A DNA stretch of 64,000 nucleotides from Liquorilactobacillus uvarum DSM 19971 (GTDB taxonomy: Bacteria > Bacillota > Bacilli > Lactobacillales > Lactobacillaceae). The stretch is taken from contig NZ_AZEG01000012.1 in NCBI RefSeq assembly GCF_001434935.1, positions 1 through 64,000 on the forward strand, given 5' to 3'. The notes beneath the pieces were generated by a model. It was not told the origin of the DNA and did not search any database. It saw only the letters and a list, made by a program, of their open reading frames with translations. This document shows, in pieces, positions 34,980 to 43,732 of this stretch. Within the stretch, counting starts at the first letter, position 1, and each line of letters starts with the position of its first letter. Made by a program: the position numbers and the translations under genes.

Positions 34980-35003
34980 GTGTTTGGAATGGAGGTTGAG
35001 TTC

Positions 35004-36809
35004 ATGCAGGATCAGCAGTTGTGGAAACAATTTATTTCTGGGGATGAGTTTGTTGTAAATGTACTGGATGCAAAGATAGCTGAGTCATGGAAGCTTTGCT
35101 CGCATGCTGAAATTGATCCGTACCTTGTCAAACCGCAAAAGATTCTTTCGGTTTTGGAACTAGTTAATAAACAACAGCAGTACAGTAACTTGATTGAAAT
35201 TGTAAAAAAACAAATCAAAAAAGTTGAAGGTGATTTGCTTTTGAAACTGCCAGTTTTTATTTTAACAGATGAAACTGGTAATATTTTGTGGCGTGGTGGA
35301 AATATTCAAGCGCAAGAACGTGCAAACGAATTTTATTTCAAAGAAGGAACAAAGTGGACTGAACTCAATGTCGGAACCAATGCAATAGGTATTGCATTGA
35401 GAACTAAAAAAGATAAATATGTATCTTTGAATGAGCATTATGCTTATGCATCAAGACAATGGAGCTGCTCAGCTTCACCAATTTTCGATGAAACTGGTAG
35501 CCTTTTGGGGGTCTTGGATGTTTCGACATTACACAATGAGTCTGCCAAAGATGCATTTTTGTTGCTGACACTCCTAACACAACGTATTTCAAATATTTTG
35601 ATAAGGGAAGACCTTGAACGGCAAAAAGAATTACTGCAATATAGTGTCCTTCACCAGCGGGATGATTTTTTGTGCGACACACATTTTAAAATAGTTAGCG
35701 TACCTGAAAAATATGCAGAATGTTTTGCCGTAGGCAATGATATCCATATGTACATCAAAGCAAAAACGATATACAAAAGCGAAAAAATATACTTTGAAAA
35801 CAGACTGATTGGATATAAGGTGCGTATTTTTTCCGATTTATCTCCTCAAAATAAATTCTACTATCCCGGTGTTCCAACTGCCAACAAAACTTACCAGCAG
35901 TTTTTGCAACAAGTTTTACGCTTAGCTGATAGTAGTTTACCAATTCATCTTTTTGGAGAATCAGGTACAGGCAAAGAAGTGATTGCTCAAACAATCCACT
36001 ATAACAGTCAGGTCAAAAATGGGCCGCTTGTGGCTATTAATTGCGGTGCTATAAATCAAAATTTGCTTGAGAGCGAACTTTTTGGGTACGCTCCTGGAGC
36101 GTTCACCGGCTCTAATGCCAAAGGACAGAAAGGAAAAATAGAACAAGCAGATGGGGGAACTTTGTTTTTAGATGAGGTTGAAAGTATGTCGGCACAGATG
36201 CAGACAGCTCTTTTGCGTGTAGTCGAAGAAAAAAAAGTCGTGCCGGTTAATGGCGAACCCAGAAAGGTTTCTTTTCGATTAATAACTGCCAGCAATCAAG
36301 ACTTGCGTGATTTAGTTAACCAAGATAAATTTCGTAAGGATCTTTTTTATCGAATTTATGTCTGCCCTATCCAAATTCCTCCTCTGCGTGAACGGAAAGA
36401 AGATATCAAACAATTGATTGCAGCATTTTGTGAATCCAAAAAGTGGCGGATCAATTGGCAGAATGATATTTACAATATAAGCTGTGATTACCCGTGGTAT
36501 GGAAATATTCGAGAGTTTAATAATTTTTTAGAGCGTTTGCATATATTCTATGAATCTCAAGTGCCAACACGTGAGCAACTCAAGAAATTGATAGAAGCCG
36601 GTGTTTTACCCAATGACAGCGTTAAGCTTGCAGCAGATGTTGAGGATATACCAAGCTATAGAAGGAAAAATGGAGCGGTTAAGGAAATCGATGAGCTACG
36701 GCAAAAATTAGAAAAAAATCATTATCATCTTAGCCAAACGGCTCGTGATCTGCATATATCAAGAACGACTCTTTATCGAAAAATGAAGAAATACGGCTTG
36801 AACAAGTAA
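35004..36809 (+). CDS. acoR: Sigma-54-dependent activator of acetoin catabolism
   Basis: A 601-residue bacterial enhancer-binding protein. The N-terminal part has a GAF-like sensor (LNVGTNAIGIALRTKK, WSCSASPIFDETGSLLGVLDVS). The AAA+ domain (about 305-530) has Walker A GESGTGKE, the sigma-54 contact loop GAFTGS, and LFLDEVESM. The C-terminus carries a Fis-type helix-turn-helix (YHLSQTARDLHISRTTLYRKMKKYG). GAF input with this gene order is typical of AcoR. ATG 35004 follows ATGGAGGT; the longer frame starts inside the hairpin upstream. It should activate the -24/-12 promoter at 37164. Confidence 0.92.
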   Translation: MQDQQLWKQFISGDEFVVNVLDAKIAESWKLCSHAEIDPYLVKPQKILSVLELVNKQQQYSNLIEIVKKQIKKVEGDLLLKLPVFILTDETGNILWRGGNIQAQERANEFYFKEGTKWTELNVGTNAIGIALRTKKDKYVSLNEHYAYASRQWSCSASPIFDETGSLLGVLDVSTLHNESAKDAFLLLTLLTQRISNILIREDLERQKELLQYSVLHQRDDFLCDTHFKIVSVPEKYAECFAVGNDIHMYIKAKTIYKSEKIYFENRLIGYKVRIFSDLSPQNKFYYPGVPTANKTYQQFLQQVLRLADSSLPIHLFGESGTGKEVIAQTIHYNSQVKNGPLVAINCGAINQNLLESELFGYAPGAFTGSNAKGQKGKIEQADGGTLFLDEVESMSAQMQTALLRVVEEKKVVPVNGEPRKVSFRLITASNQDLRDLVNQDKFRKDLFYRIYVCPIQIPPLRERKEDIKQLIAAFCESKKWRINWQNDIYNISCDYPWYGNIREFNNFLERLHIFYESQVPTREQLKKLIEAGVLPNDSVKLAADVEDIPSYRRKNGAVKEIDELRQKLEKNHYHLSQTARDLHISRTTLYRKMKKYGLNK

Positions 36810-36826
36810 AATGCACAAAAGTAGTA

Positions 36827-36853
36827 TAACAGTTCAAATGCAACAAACTGTTA
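36827..36853 (+). promoter_or_regulatory. Inverted repeat after acoR, candidate enhancer site
   Basis: TAACAGTT and AACTGTTA form a perfect 8-bp inverted repeat across 11 bases. It lies about 310 bp upstream of the sigma-54 promoter. It may be an AcoR upstream activating sequence, or only an RNA hairpin in the acoR 3'UTR. Confidence 0.3.
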
Positions 36854-36972
36854 CACATGAAACATTTTGTAGGTGTTTTATAGAACATCTGAATCTAAAA
36901 TAAGACAAGATTGAACTAAGGTTTTTTAGCAGTCTATTTTTTACTTAAGTGTCTAAATGTGCATAAATTATG

Positions 36973-37016
36973 AAACGAATTATGTCTTGATTTTTCAAGT
37001 CATAGTTCGTTTTTTT
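36973..37016 (+). terminator. acoR terminator
   Basis: AAACGAATTATGTCTTG and CAAGTCATAGTTCGTTT (36996-37012) form a long stem followed by T residues. Within the 431-base gap between acoR and the aco operon it separates the activator transcript from the sigma-54 promoter. Confidence 0.85.
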
Positions 37017-37046
37017 GAATGATGAAGGATATAGATAGGAACATTG

Positions 37047-37064
37047 TTTGTAAAAATATACAAA
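37047..37064 (+). promoter_or_regulatory. Palindrome at enhancer distance, candidate AcoR site
   Basis: TTTGTA-N6-TACAAA is a perfect palindrome 100-117 bp upstream of the -24 element, the usual distance for enhancer-binding-protein sites. Binding by AcoR is inferred. Confidence 0.35.
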
Positions 37065-37163
37065 GATTTGAAAAAAATAATTTATCCGGAAAGCACTCTT
37101 AAATTTTAATCATAGAAAAAGATTTAACATATTTGAGTCTTCAATTGCGCTTAGACATTATTG

Positions 37164-37180
37164 TTGGCATGAAAATTGCT
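37164..37180 (+). promoter_or_regulatory. Sigma-54 (-24/-12) promoter of the aco operon
   Basis: TTGGCATGAAAATTGCT matches TTGGCACN5TTGCW with correct 10-base GG-GC spacing and one departure (T for C after GGCA). It is 60 bases before the first aco gene, and AcoR upstream carries the GAFTGS loop needed to activate it. Confidence 0.85.
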
Positions 37181-37240
37181 TTTTATTTGAGTGAGAGAGT
37201 AAGAGCTTGACCAGAATTTTAGCGAGGAGGGATGCAAATT

Positions 37241-38593
37241 ATGACAAGCTATGATATTGCGGTCATTGGTGCGGGCCCAGGGGGCTATGTTGCTGCAATT
37301 CATGCAGCGCAAATGGGGAAAAAAGTTGTTGTGATCGAGAAAAAAGATATTGGTGGAGTGTGCTTGAATGCTGGATGCATACCATCAAAAAGTTATTTGA
37401 AACACAGTCATTGGGCATTAGCTGCTCAAGAAGCTAGCAGGTTAGGGATTGCAATGGAGATAAAAAAAGTTGATTTTCCTAAATTAGTGCAGCGTAAAAA
37501 CCGGGTTGTTACGACACTTCAAGGCGGTATCAAGCATTTATTTAAGGAAAACCAGATCACGTATATTGAAGGTGAGGCTTCTTTTACAGAAGATCATCAG
37601 TTAAAAGTTGACGGGGAAAAAATAGCTGCACGGGATATTCTTTTGGCAACAGGAGGACATCCATTTGTTCCGCCAATTGCAGGTGTCGATGAGGTTGATT
37701 ACTTAACAACGGATACGTTCTTTCAAATGACTGAGCTGCCTCAAAAACTGGTTGTTATCGGCGGCGGTATCATTGCAGTCGAACTAGCTTTTGCAATGCA
37801 GCCGCTAGGCGTTGCAGTGACATTACTCGAAGTTGCACCAGATATTTTGTTAACTGAAGATGAAGATGCACGACTGATAATTAAAAATAAACTTGTAAGT
37901 ATGGGTATCACTGTTAAGACTGGTGTGAAAATTAAACAGGTTTCTCGGCAAAAAATACAGTCAAGTGCGGGGACATACGAATTTGGACAGCTCCTGATAG
38001 CGACCGGTCGCAGAGCTAATCTAGAATTGGCAGAACAGGCGGGCATTACCTTAGACGAGAAGAAACGTTTTATCAAGGTCGACCAGCATTATCAGACTAA
38101 TATCCCACATATTTATGCGATTGGTGATTTAATCAAGGGTTATCAATTAGCTCATGTTGCTAGTGCAGAGGGAATTCGAACAGTAGATATAATTTGTGGC
38201 AAGCAGGAGGACCCTGTAGCACAACGTTATGTTCCACGCTGTTTGTACACAGATCCAGAGGTTGCGAGTTTCGGCTTGAATGAGACTCAGGCAAGAGAAA
38301 AAGGATTTGATATTGTTGTTAAAAGTGCACCATATAGCGGTAACGGCAAGGCGATTGCTGGTGAAGAAACGAACGGTTTTGTGAAAATAATAAGCGAGAA
38401 AAAATATCATGAAATTTTGGGTGCTGTGATTGTCGGCAGTAATGCCACCGAAATGATTCACACTATTTTAGCTGTTTGTGAAGCAGAGGGAACGGTTGAT
38501 GAGCTAGATAAGATTATTTTTGCACATCCATCCTTATCAGAATTGACGGGTGAGGTTGCTGCTTCATTATTTGGCAAAGCAATTCATAATTAG
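37241..38593 (+). CDS. acoL: Dihydrolipoamide dehydrogenase of the acetoin complex (E3)
   Basis: A 450-residue flavoprotein that reoxidises lipoamide and reduces NAD+. FAD site VIGAGPGGYVAA, redox disulfide GGVCLNAGCIPSK, NAD site VIGGGIIAVE and the C-terminal catalytic HPSLSE are all intact, in contrast to the oxidoreductase at 17431. ATG 37241 has GAGGAGGG nine bases upstream; the alternative ATG at 37232 touches that site. E3 is the first gene here, whereas in B. subtilis the order is acoABCL. Confidence 0.92.
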   Translation: MTSYDIAVIGAGPGGYVAAIHAAQMGKKVVVIEKKDIGGVCLNAGCIPSKSYLKHSHWALAAQEASRLGIAMEIKKVDFPKLVQRKNRVVTTLQGGIKHLFKENQITYIEGEASFTEDHQLKVDGEKIAARDILLATGGHPFVPPIAGVDEVDYLTTDTFFQMTELPQKLVVIGGGIIAVELAFAMQPLGVAVTLLEVAPDILLTEDEDARLIIKNKLVSMGITVKTGVKIKQVSRQKIQSSAGTYEFGQLLIATGRRANLELAEQAGITLDEKKRFIKVDQHYQTNIPHIYAIGDLIKGYQLAHVASAEGIRTVDIICGKQEDPVAQRYVPRCLYTDPEVASFGLNETQAREKGFDIVVKSAPYSGNGKAIAGEETNGFVKIISEKKYHEILGAVIVGSNATEMIHTILAVCEAEGTVDELDKIIFAHPSLSELTGEVAASLFGKAIHN

Positions 38594-38653
38594 GGGATGT
38601 TAAGTTGTTTTAAAGTATGTTTTGCATTTTAACAATACAAGGAGGTAATAAGA

Positions 38654-39622
38654 ATGGATAAATTAACAAAGGAACGAGCAGAATGGATTTATAAGAAAAT
38701 GAATGACATTCGTAACTTTGAAGATGAGGTGCACCAAATATTCTCAACAGGATCAATCCCGGGTTTTGTTCATTTATACGCTGGTGAAGAGGCCATTGCA
38801 ACCGGCGTTTGTGCGCATCTGACAGATAACGATTATATTACTAGTACTCACCGAGGGCACGGACATTGTATTGCCAAGGGATGCGATTTAGATAAAATGA
38901 TGGCCGAAATATATGGCAAAGAGACAGGTCTTTGTAAGGGTAAAGGCGGGTCGATGCATATTGCAGATATTGACAAAGGTATGCTAGGAGCTAATGGAAT
39001 GGTTGGTGGTGGTTTCCCAATTGCAATTGGAGCTGCTTTACGTAATAAATATCTGAAAACAGATGATGTTGCGGTTTGCTTTTTTGGTGATGGAGCTGCC
39101 AATGAAGGAACTTTCCATGAAAGTATCAATATGGCGTCAATTTGGAAGCTGCCGGTCGTTTTTGTAAATGAAAACAATTCGTTTGGTGAGGCAACTCCAC
39201 AAAAATATGCTTCTGGATCTGAACACATTGCAGATCGTGCATCGGCATATGGAATTCCGGGTGAAACAGTTGACGGAAAAGACTTAACGGCTGTTTATGA
39301 AGCAGCTGGTAAGGCAATTGACCGTGCCAGAAAAGGTGAGGGACCATCAATTATAGAATGCATTACTTATCGTAACTATGGTCATTTTGAAGGTGATGAG
39401 CAGAAGTATAAAGCAAAGGAAGGCGGAGAAAAGAAGTTGGCTGATCGCGATTGCCTTAAAGAGTTTCGCAAATATGCAATTTCTAAAAAAATACTGAGTG
39501 CTAAAAAAGCAGATTCAATTGAAGCAGATTCAGTTGAAGACATTGAGCATGCAATCAAATTTGCAGAAGAAAGTCCGATTCCAAAACCAGAGTCTTTGTA
39601 TGAAGATGTTTTTGTTGATTGA
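38654..39622 (+). CDS. acoA: Acetoin dehydrogenase E1 alpha
   Basis: A 322-residue thiamine-diphosphate subunit. GDGAANEGTFHESINMASIWKLPVVFVNEN holds the GDG...N ThDP motif. The complex splits acetoin into acetaldehyde and acetyl-CoA with NAD+. AAGGAGG precedes the ATG. The gene is followed by acoB after 23 bases. Similarity to pyruvate dehydrogenase E1 alpha is expected; AcoR and the sigma-54 promoter support the acetoin assignment. Confidence 0.92.
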   Translation: MDKLTKERAEWIYKKMNDIRNFEDEVHQIFSTGSIPGFVHLYAGEEAIATGVCAHLTDNDYITSTHRGHGHCIAKGCDLDKMMAEIYGKETGLCKGKGGSMHIADIDKGMLGANGMVGGGFPIAIGAALRNKYLKTDDVAVCFFGDGAANEGTFHESINMASIWKLPVVFVNENNSFGEATPQKYASGSEHIADRASAYGIPGETVDGKDLTAVYEAAGKAIDRARKGEGPSIIECITYRNYGHFEGDEQKYKAKEGGEKKLADRDCLKEFRKYAISKKILSAKKADSIEADSVEDIEHAIKFAEESPIPKPESLYEDVFVD

Positions 39623-39645
39623 TTTAAAAGAAAGGAGAATGCAAA

Positions 39646-40677
39646 ATGGCTAGACGAATAACATTTATGAAAGCGATCAATGAAGGCTTGGACATGGCAA
39701 TGGAAAAGGATGAACGTGTCATTCTTTTAGGTGAGGATATTGCTGGTGGGGCTGGAGTCGAACACTTGGAGAAAGAAAATGAGGATGCTTGGGGTGGGGT
39801 ATTCGGTGTAACTAAGGGATTGATGCCTAAATACGGACGTGAACGTGTTATTGATACTCCAATTTCCGAAATGGGTTATATGGGAGCATCAGTAGGAGCT
39901 GCGGCGACAGGATTGCGGCCTGTTCCAGAACTAATGTTTAATGATTTTATTGGATTTTGTTTAGACACAATTTTGGCCCAAGGATCTAAAATGCGCTATA
40001 TGTTTGGTGGTAAAGCAAAGATTCCAATGACGATTCGAACTTGCCATGGGGCAGGAGCTAGTGCTGCAGCACAGCATTCCGGTTCTTATTATGGAATTTT
40101 GGCATCTATTCCAGGAATCAAAGTGGTGGTTCCTTCCAATCCGTACGATGCCAAAGGACTTTTGATAGCGGCAATTGAAGATGATAATGTTGTTGTATTT
40201 TCAGAGGATAAGACGCTCTATGGGATAAAGGATGAGGTTCCAGAAGATTATTATAAAGTTGAGATCGGTAAGGCAAAAATAAAACGGGAAGGGACTGATC
40301 TTACGATCGTAACCATCGGCAAAATGCTTTATGTTGCCTTAGAAGTCGCTGATCGACTGTCGAAAGACGGGATTGAAGTTGAAGTTATTGATCTTATTAC
40401 AGTCGCTCCATGGGACCAAGAGACTGTGATCACTTCGGTTAAAAAAACTGGACGTTTAATAGTGATCGATGAAGCTAATCCGCACAATAATACAGCAACG
40501 GACATCGCTTCAGTTGTTGGCGATCAGGCATTTGATTATTTAGACGGACCAATTAAAAAAGTATGCGCACCAAATACACCAGTTCCATTTGCAACGAATC
40601 TTGAACAATTGTATCTGCCTAATGCTGACCGTGTCCTTGAAACTGCAGCAGAACTGATTGATGATTTGAAAAAATAA
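39646..40677 (+). CDS. acoB: Acetoin dehydrogenase E1 beta
   Basis: A 343-residue transketolase-like beta subunit that pairs with AcoA. GEDIAGGAGV, DTPISEMGYMGASVGAA and the C-terminal transketolase domain (DLTIVTIGKM, LIVIDEANPHNN) are visible. AAAGGAG lies before the ATG. The next gene begins 13 bases later. Confidence 0.92.
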   Translation: MARRITFMKAINEGLDMAMEKDERVILLGEDIAGGAGVEHLEKENEDAWGGVFGVTKGLMPKYGRERVIDTPISEMGYMGASVGAAATGLRPVPELMFNDFIGFCLDTILAQGSKMRYMFGGKAKIPMTIRTCHGAGASAAAQHSGSYYGILASIPGIKVVVPSNPYDAKGLLIAAIEDDNVVVFSEDKTLYGIKDEVPEDYYKVEIGKAKIKREGTDLTIVTIGKMLYVALEVADRLSKDGIEVEVIDLITVAPWDQETVITSVKKTGRLIVIDEANPHNNTATDIASVVGDQAFDYLDGPIKKVCAPNTPVPFATNLEQLYLPNADRVLETAAELIDDLKK

Positions 40678-40690
40678 GGGGGGTGTAAGC

Positions 40691-41923
40691 ATGGCAACAG
40701 AAATTATAATGCCAAAACTTGGTTTGACTATGACAGAAGGAACCGTTTTTGAGTGGATTAAAAATGAAGGTGACGAAGTTAAAAAAGGCGAGATCGTCGC
40801 CACGATCAATTCCGAAAAGCTGACTGCCGATGTTGATGCCCCCGCAGACGGAACATTGATTAAAATAGTGGTTCCAGAGGGTGAAGATGCAAAGTGCAAG
40901 GAACCGATTGGATATATCGGTGCCGCGGGAGAAAAGATCGGAGAAGGTAGTGCCTCTGAGCAGGTACAGACACCGGAGAAAGAAACTGTCTCTTCTGAAA
41001 ATAATGCAGGTGAACCAGCAAAACCTGGCGAGGATGAACCTAAAAAGTCAGATATGCAGATGGGGACAAGTCGTATTTTCATTACACCTCTAGCGCGTAA
41101 AATAGCTGAAGATAAAGGGTTAGATTATCGCCAAATTAAAGGTACTGGTGGTAATGGAAGGATAACCAGACGTGATGTTGAAAATTATGTTCCGGCTGAA
41201 CAGCCTGCGATCACGGCAGCTGAAACTGCAATTGCAGGAGCTGGGTTAACGGGTATGCGGCAAATTATTGCACAACGGATGATGAACAGTTTACAGAACA
41301 CAGCTCAAGTTACATTGCAGCGCAAGGCTGACATTACGAATTTGATGGCGTTTAGGAAAGACTTGAAACAGAAAGTTAACCAATCGTTAGTTGATGGGCA
41401 ACTAAGTATTACAACATTAGTAGCCAAAGCTGTTATTCTGGCACTGAAAGATACGCCGACGATGAATGCTTGGTATCGTGACGGTAAGTATGAGCAAGTT
41501 GACAGTGTTAACATCGGCATGGCTGTAGCATTAGACGAGGGACTTGTGGTTCCAGTTGTTAAAGAAGCAGGTTCCATGACTTTAACCGAGCTGGGCCGAT
41601 CTTTAAACACCGTGATAACGAATGCACGCGAAGGCACACTTGATAGCAGTGCCTATAGCGGCGGAACGTTTACAATCAGTAATTTAGGGCGAAGCGGAAT
41701 TGAGTATTTTACACCAGTTATCAATCAGCCTGAGATTGGCATTCTTGGTGTTGGAACCTTACTGAATGAGCTCGCTTTTGGCGAAGATCAGGAAATTAAA
41801 CAATTATCTAAATTGCCATTGAGTCTGACCTTTGATCATCAAATTATCGATGGTGCTCCGGCTGCTGATTTTCTGGCTGAAATTATTTCGTATTTGGAGG
41901 ATCCTTACACATTGATGCTGTGA
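40691..41923 (+). CDS. acoC: Dihydrolipoyl acetyltransferase of the acetoin complex (E2)
   Basis: A 410-residue core subunit. Residues 1-80 are a lipoyl domain with the lipoylated lysine in INSEKLTADV. A flexible Glu/Pro/Ser-rich linker follows, then a peripheral-subunit-binding domain (FITPLARKIAEDKGLDYRQIKGTG) and the catalytic domain ending in FDHQIIDGAPAADFL with the active His and Asp. It passes the acetyl group to CoA. It is the last gene of the aco operon. Confidence 0.92.
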   Translation: MATEIIMPKLGLTMTEGTVFEWIKNEGDEVKKGEIVATINSEKLTADVDAPADGTLIKIVVPEGEDAKCKEPIGYIGAAGEKIGEGSASEQVQTPEKETVSSENNAGEPAKPGEDEPKKSDMQMGTSRIFITPLARKIAEDKGLDYRQIKGTGGNGRITRRDVENYVPAEQPAITAAETAIAGAGLTGMRQIIAQRMMNSLQNTAQVTLQRKADITNLMAFRKDLKQKVNQSLVDGQLSITTLVAKAVILALKDTPTMNAWYRDGKYEQVDSVNIGMAVALDEGLVVPVVKEAGSMTLTELGRSLNTVITNAREGTLDSSAYSGGTFTISNLGRSGIEYFTPVINQPEIGILGVGTLLNELAFGEDQEIKQLSKLPLSLTFDHQIIDGAPAADFLAEIISYLEDPYTLML

Positions 41924-41931
41924 GACTAGAT

Positions 41932-42034
41932 AAAAGCTTCTTGAGGACATAGGGTACTGAAGTGTCTCCCAGAGTTAGGGAAAAACCTAGCTTTGACGAT
42001 CCACTTCGCCCAGCTGTTTTCAGGGTGCTTTTTT
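41932..42034. terminator. Large rod-shaped terminator or structured RNA between convergent operons
   Basis: Nearly all bases pair: AAAAGC with GCUUUU, CUUGAGGACA (41940-41949) with UGUUUUCAGG (42015-42024), GGGU with GCCC, GAAGUG with CACUUC, and AGAGUUAGG (41971-41979) with CCUAGCUUU around a GAAAAA loop. On the plus strand it ends in six T after acoC. The minus strand also ends in a shorter T run after aroK. It probably ends both operons, but about 35 paired positions is far more than a terminator needs. I do not recognise the RNA family. Confidence 0.6.
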
Positions 42035-42116
42035 GATTTCATTTCAGAATACGTAGCATTTAGGTTTTAAACATAGGCAAGCTTGTGTTCAAAGTATGAT
42101 TATACCCAAAATAAAT

Positions 42117-42626
42117 CTAGTTATTTCGATTATCTAAGTAGTTTAGAATTTGAGTGACAATTTCTTCAGGGCTTGAACCATCTGTTTTGATAGTTAAATC
42201 AGCACATGCGTGGTATTGTGGTTGCCGATGTTTTTTTAAAGAGACCAAATCAGTCTTGTTCAATGAGTTTACAAGTGGTCGTTGGCTGTCTCCACTGACG
42301 CGTTCTAAAATTGTATCAGCTGCAGCCTCTAGCAGAATAACCGGAATTTCAGCTTTTTTCAAAGCCTTGAGATTTTCTGCTTGAACAGGAGTTCCACCAC
42401 CAGTGGAAAGAACGCCATCTTGTGAGATAGTGTCCAACAGAACTTCATGTTCAAGTTGACGAAAATAGTGCTCACCGTGCTGACTGAAAATGTCTTTAAT
42501 TGCAGTTCCCGCTACAACAGTGATTTGATCATCAAGATCAATATGCGGCAGTCTAAGTTGCTTTGCTAAAAGTTTGCCGACAGTTGTTTTTCCACTACCC
42601 ATAAAACCAATCAAAATAGCTTTCAT
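42117..42626 (-). CDS. aroK: Shikimate kinase
   Basis: A 169-residue kinase phosphorylating shikimate at O3. Walker A GFMGSGKTT, HIDLDD for Mg/shikimate, STGGGTP and the RPL lid arginine are in place. It is the last gene of the aromatic operon. ATG 42626 was chosen over TTG 42635 because AAGAAGGGA, inside the tyrA end, is properly spaced for it. Confidence 0.93.
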   Translation of the reverse strand: MKAILIGFMGSGKTTVGKLLAKQLRLPHIDLDDQITVVAGTAIKDIFSQHGEHYFRQLEHEVLLDTISQDGVLSTGGGTPVQAENLKALKKAEIPVILLEAAADTILERVSGDSQRPLVNSLNKTDLVSLKKHRQPQYHACADLTIKTDGSSPEEIVTQILNYLDNRNN

Positions 42627-42631
42627 TATCT

Positions 42632-43726
42632 TCAATCCCTTCTTAAAACAACATAATTATTCTGTGATAATTTTTTTTCGGCTTGGACACGATCTTCCTC
42701 ACGCATAAAGGTAAGTTGTAAAACACCATCAATATCTTCTCTGATTTCCAAAATATGGATATTTACAAGATTGATTTGATTGAGCGCAAGCAAATGCGTA
42801 ATATCGGCAATTGCGCCTACTTGATCAGGTATGTTAATAAAAAGATCAAAAAAATCAGGCAGTTGTCCAACTTTTTCAGGCCCAAGCTGATCGCGGCTGT
42901 TTTTGGCAGATTCGAAAAAAGAAAAAATACGGGTCTGATCATTATTTTCAATAGCACGTTTAATATTTTCTAATTCTCTGATGTACTGTTCGATCTGGTG
43001 GACAATAATTTTTGAATTAGATTGTAAGATTGCACTCCACATTACTGGATCTGAGGAAGCAATTCTTGTTATTGATTTGAATCCTCCGGCAGCCATCCGC
43101 ATTCCTAAAGGTGAGTCTTCAAAAAAATGCTGTGTTTGATTAACCAATGAGGAGGCGATAACATGTGGCAAATGGCTAATTTGTCCAACTAATTGATCGT
43201 GTTCTTTAGAAGAAATAAGTAGCCACTTGACTCTTGTTCTTTGGAGTAGATTTTGAAGCTGCAGGCATGCAGGATTATTACTTTCTGTTTCTACAAGAAA
43301 GTAAAAAGCATTTTCAAAAAGATCAATTCTGCCTGCTGTTACACCAGTTTTATGTGAACCGGCCATGGGATGTCCACCAATAAAAGTAATGCCTTTTTTT
43401 TGCAAAGGAATGGCTGCTTTTAGAACTTCTTGTTTGGTACTGCCGACATCGGAAATGATTACTTTTTTCTTTAAAGGCAACTTAGCAAGTTGCTGCAGAT
43501 CATTAATTATTGTAGAAACCGGGGTGGCTAGAATAATGAAATCAGCGGCAGCTGCTTCATCTAAATCAGTAGCAGCTTGATCAATTATTTTGTGTTCTAG
43601 TGCATACGAACAAGCTTTTTCATCAATGTCATTTCCGATTATTTTAAAAGTTGGATGCTGCGCGCGAATTGCTCTGACTAAGGAGCTTCCAATTAGGCCT
43701 AGTCCTTTAATGAAGACAGTTGTCAT
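42632..43726 (-). CDS. tyrA: Prephenate dehydrogenase
   Basis: A 364-residue NAD-dependent enzyme converting prephenate to 4-hydroxyphenylpyruvate. The Rossmann motif is GLGLIGSS. GGHPMAGSHKTGV holds catalytic and substrate residues. Residues 290-360 form an ACT domain (INIPDQVGAIADITHLLALNQINLVNI), suggesting feedback by an aromatic amino acid. It is tightly packed between aroA and aroK. Confidence 0.93.
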   Translation of the reverse strand: MTTVFIKGLGLIGSSLVRAIRAQHPTFKIIGNDIDEKACSYALEHKIIDQAATDLDEAAAADFIILATPVSTIINDLQQLAKLPLKKKVIISDVGSTKQEVLKAAIPLQKKGITFIGGHPMAGSHKTGVTAGRIDLFENAFYFLVETESNNPACLQLQNLLQRTRVKWLLISSKEHDQLVGQISHLPHVIASSLVNQTQHFFEDSPLGMRMAAGGFKSITRIASSDPVMWSAILQSNSKIIVHQIEQYIRELENIKRAIENNDQTRIFSFFESAKNSRDQLGPEKVGQLPDFFDLFINIPDQVGAIADITHLLALNQINLVNIHILEIREDIDGVLQLTFMREEDRVQAEKKLSQNNYVVLRRD

Positions 43727-43732
43727 GCTGAG

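Noticed and set aside
34896-35003. 36-residue N-terminal extension of AcoR
   Set aside because: The extra start lies in the upstream terminator region with no ribosome site, while ATG 35004 has GGAGG.
40540-41082. 180-residue open frame antisense to acoB/acoC
   Set aside because: It lies wholly over well-supported coding sequence, has no ribosome site and shows Ser/Pro-rich composition typical of antisense reading.
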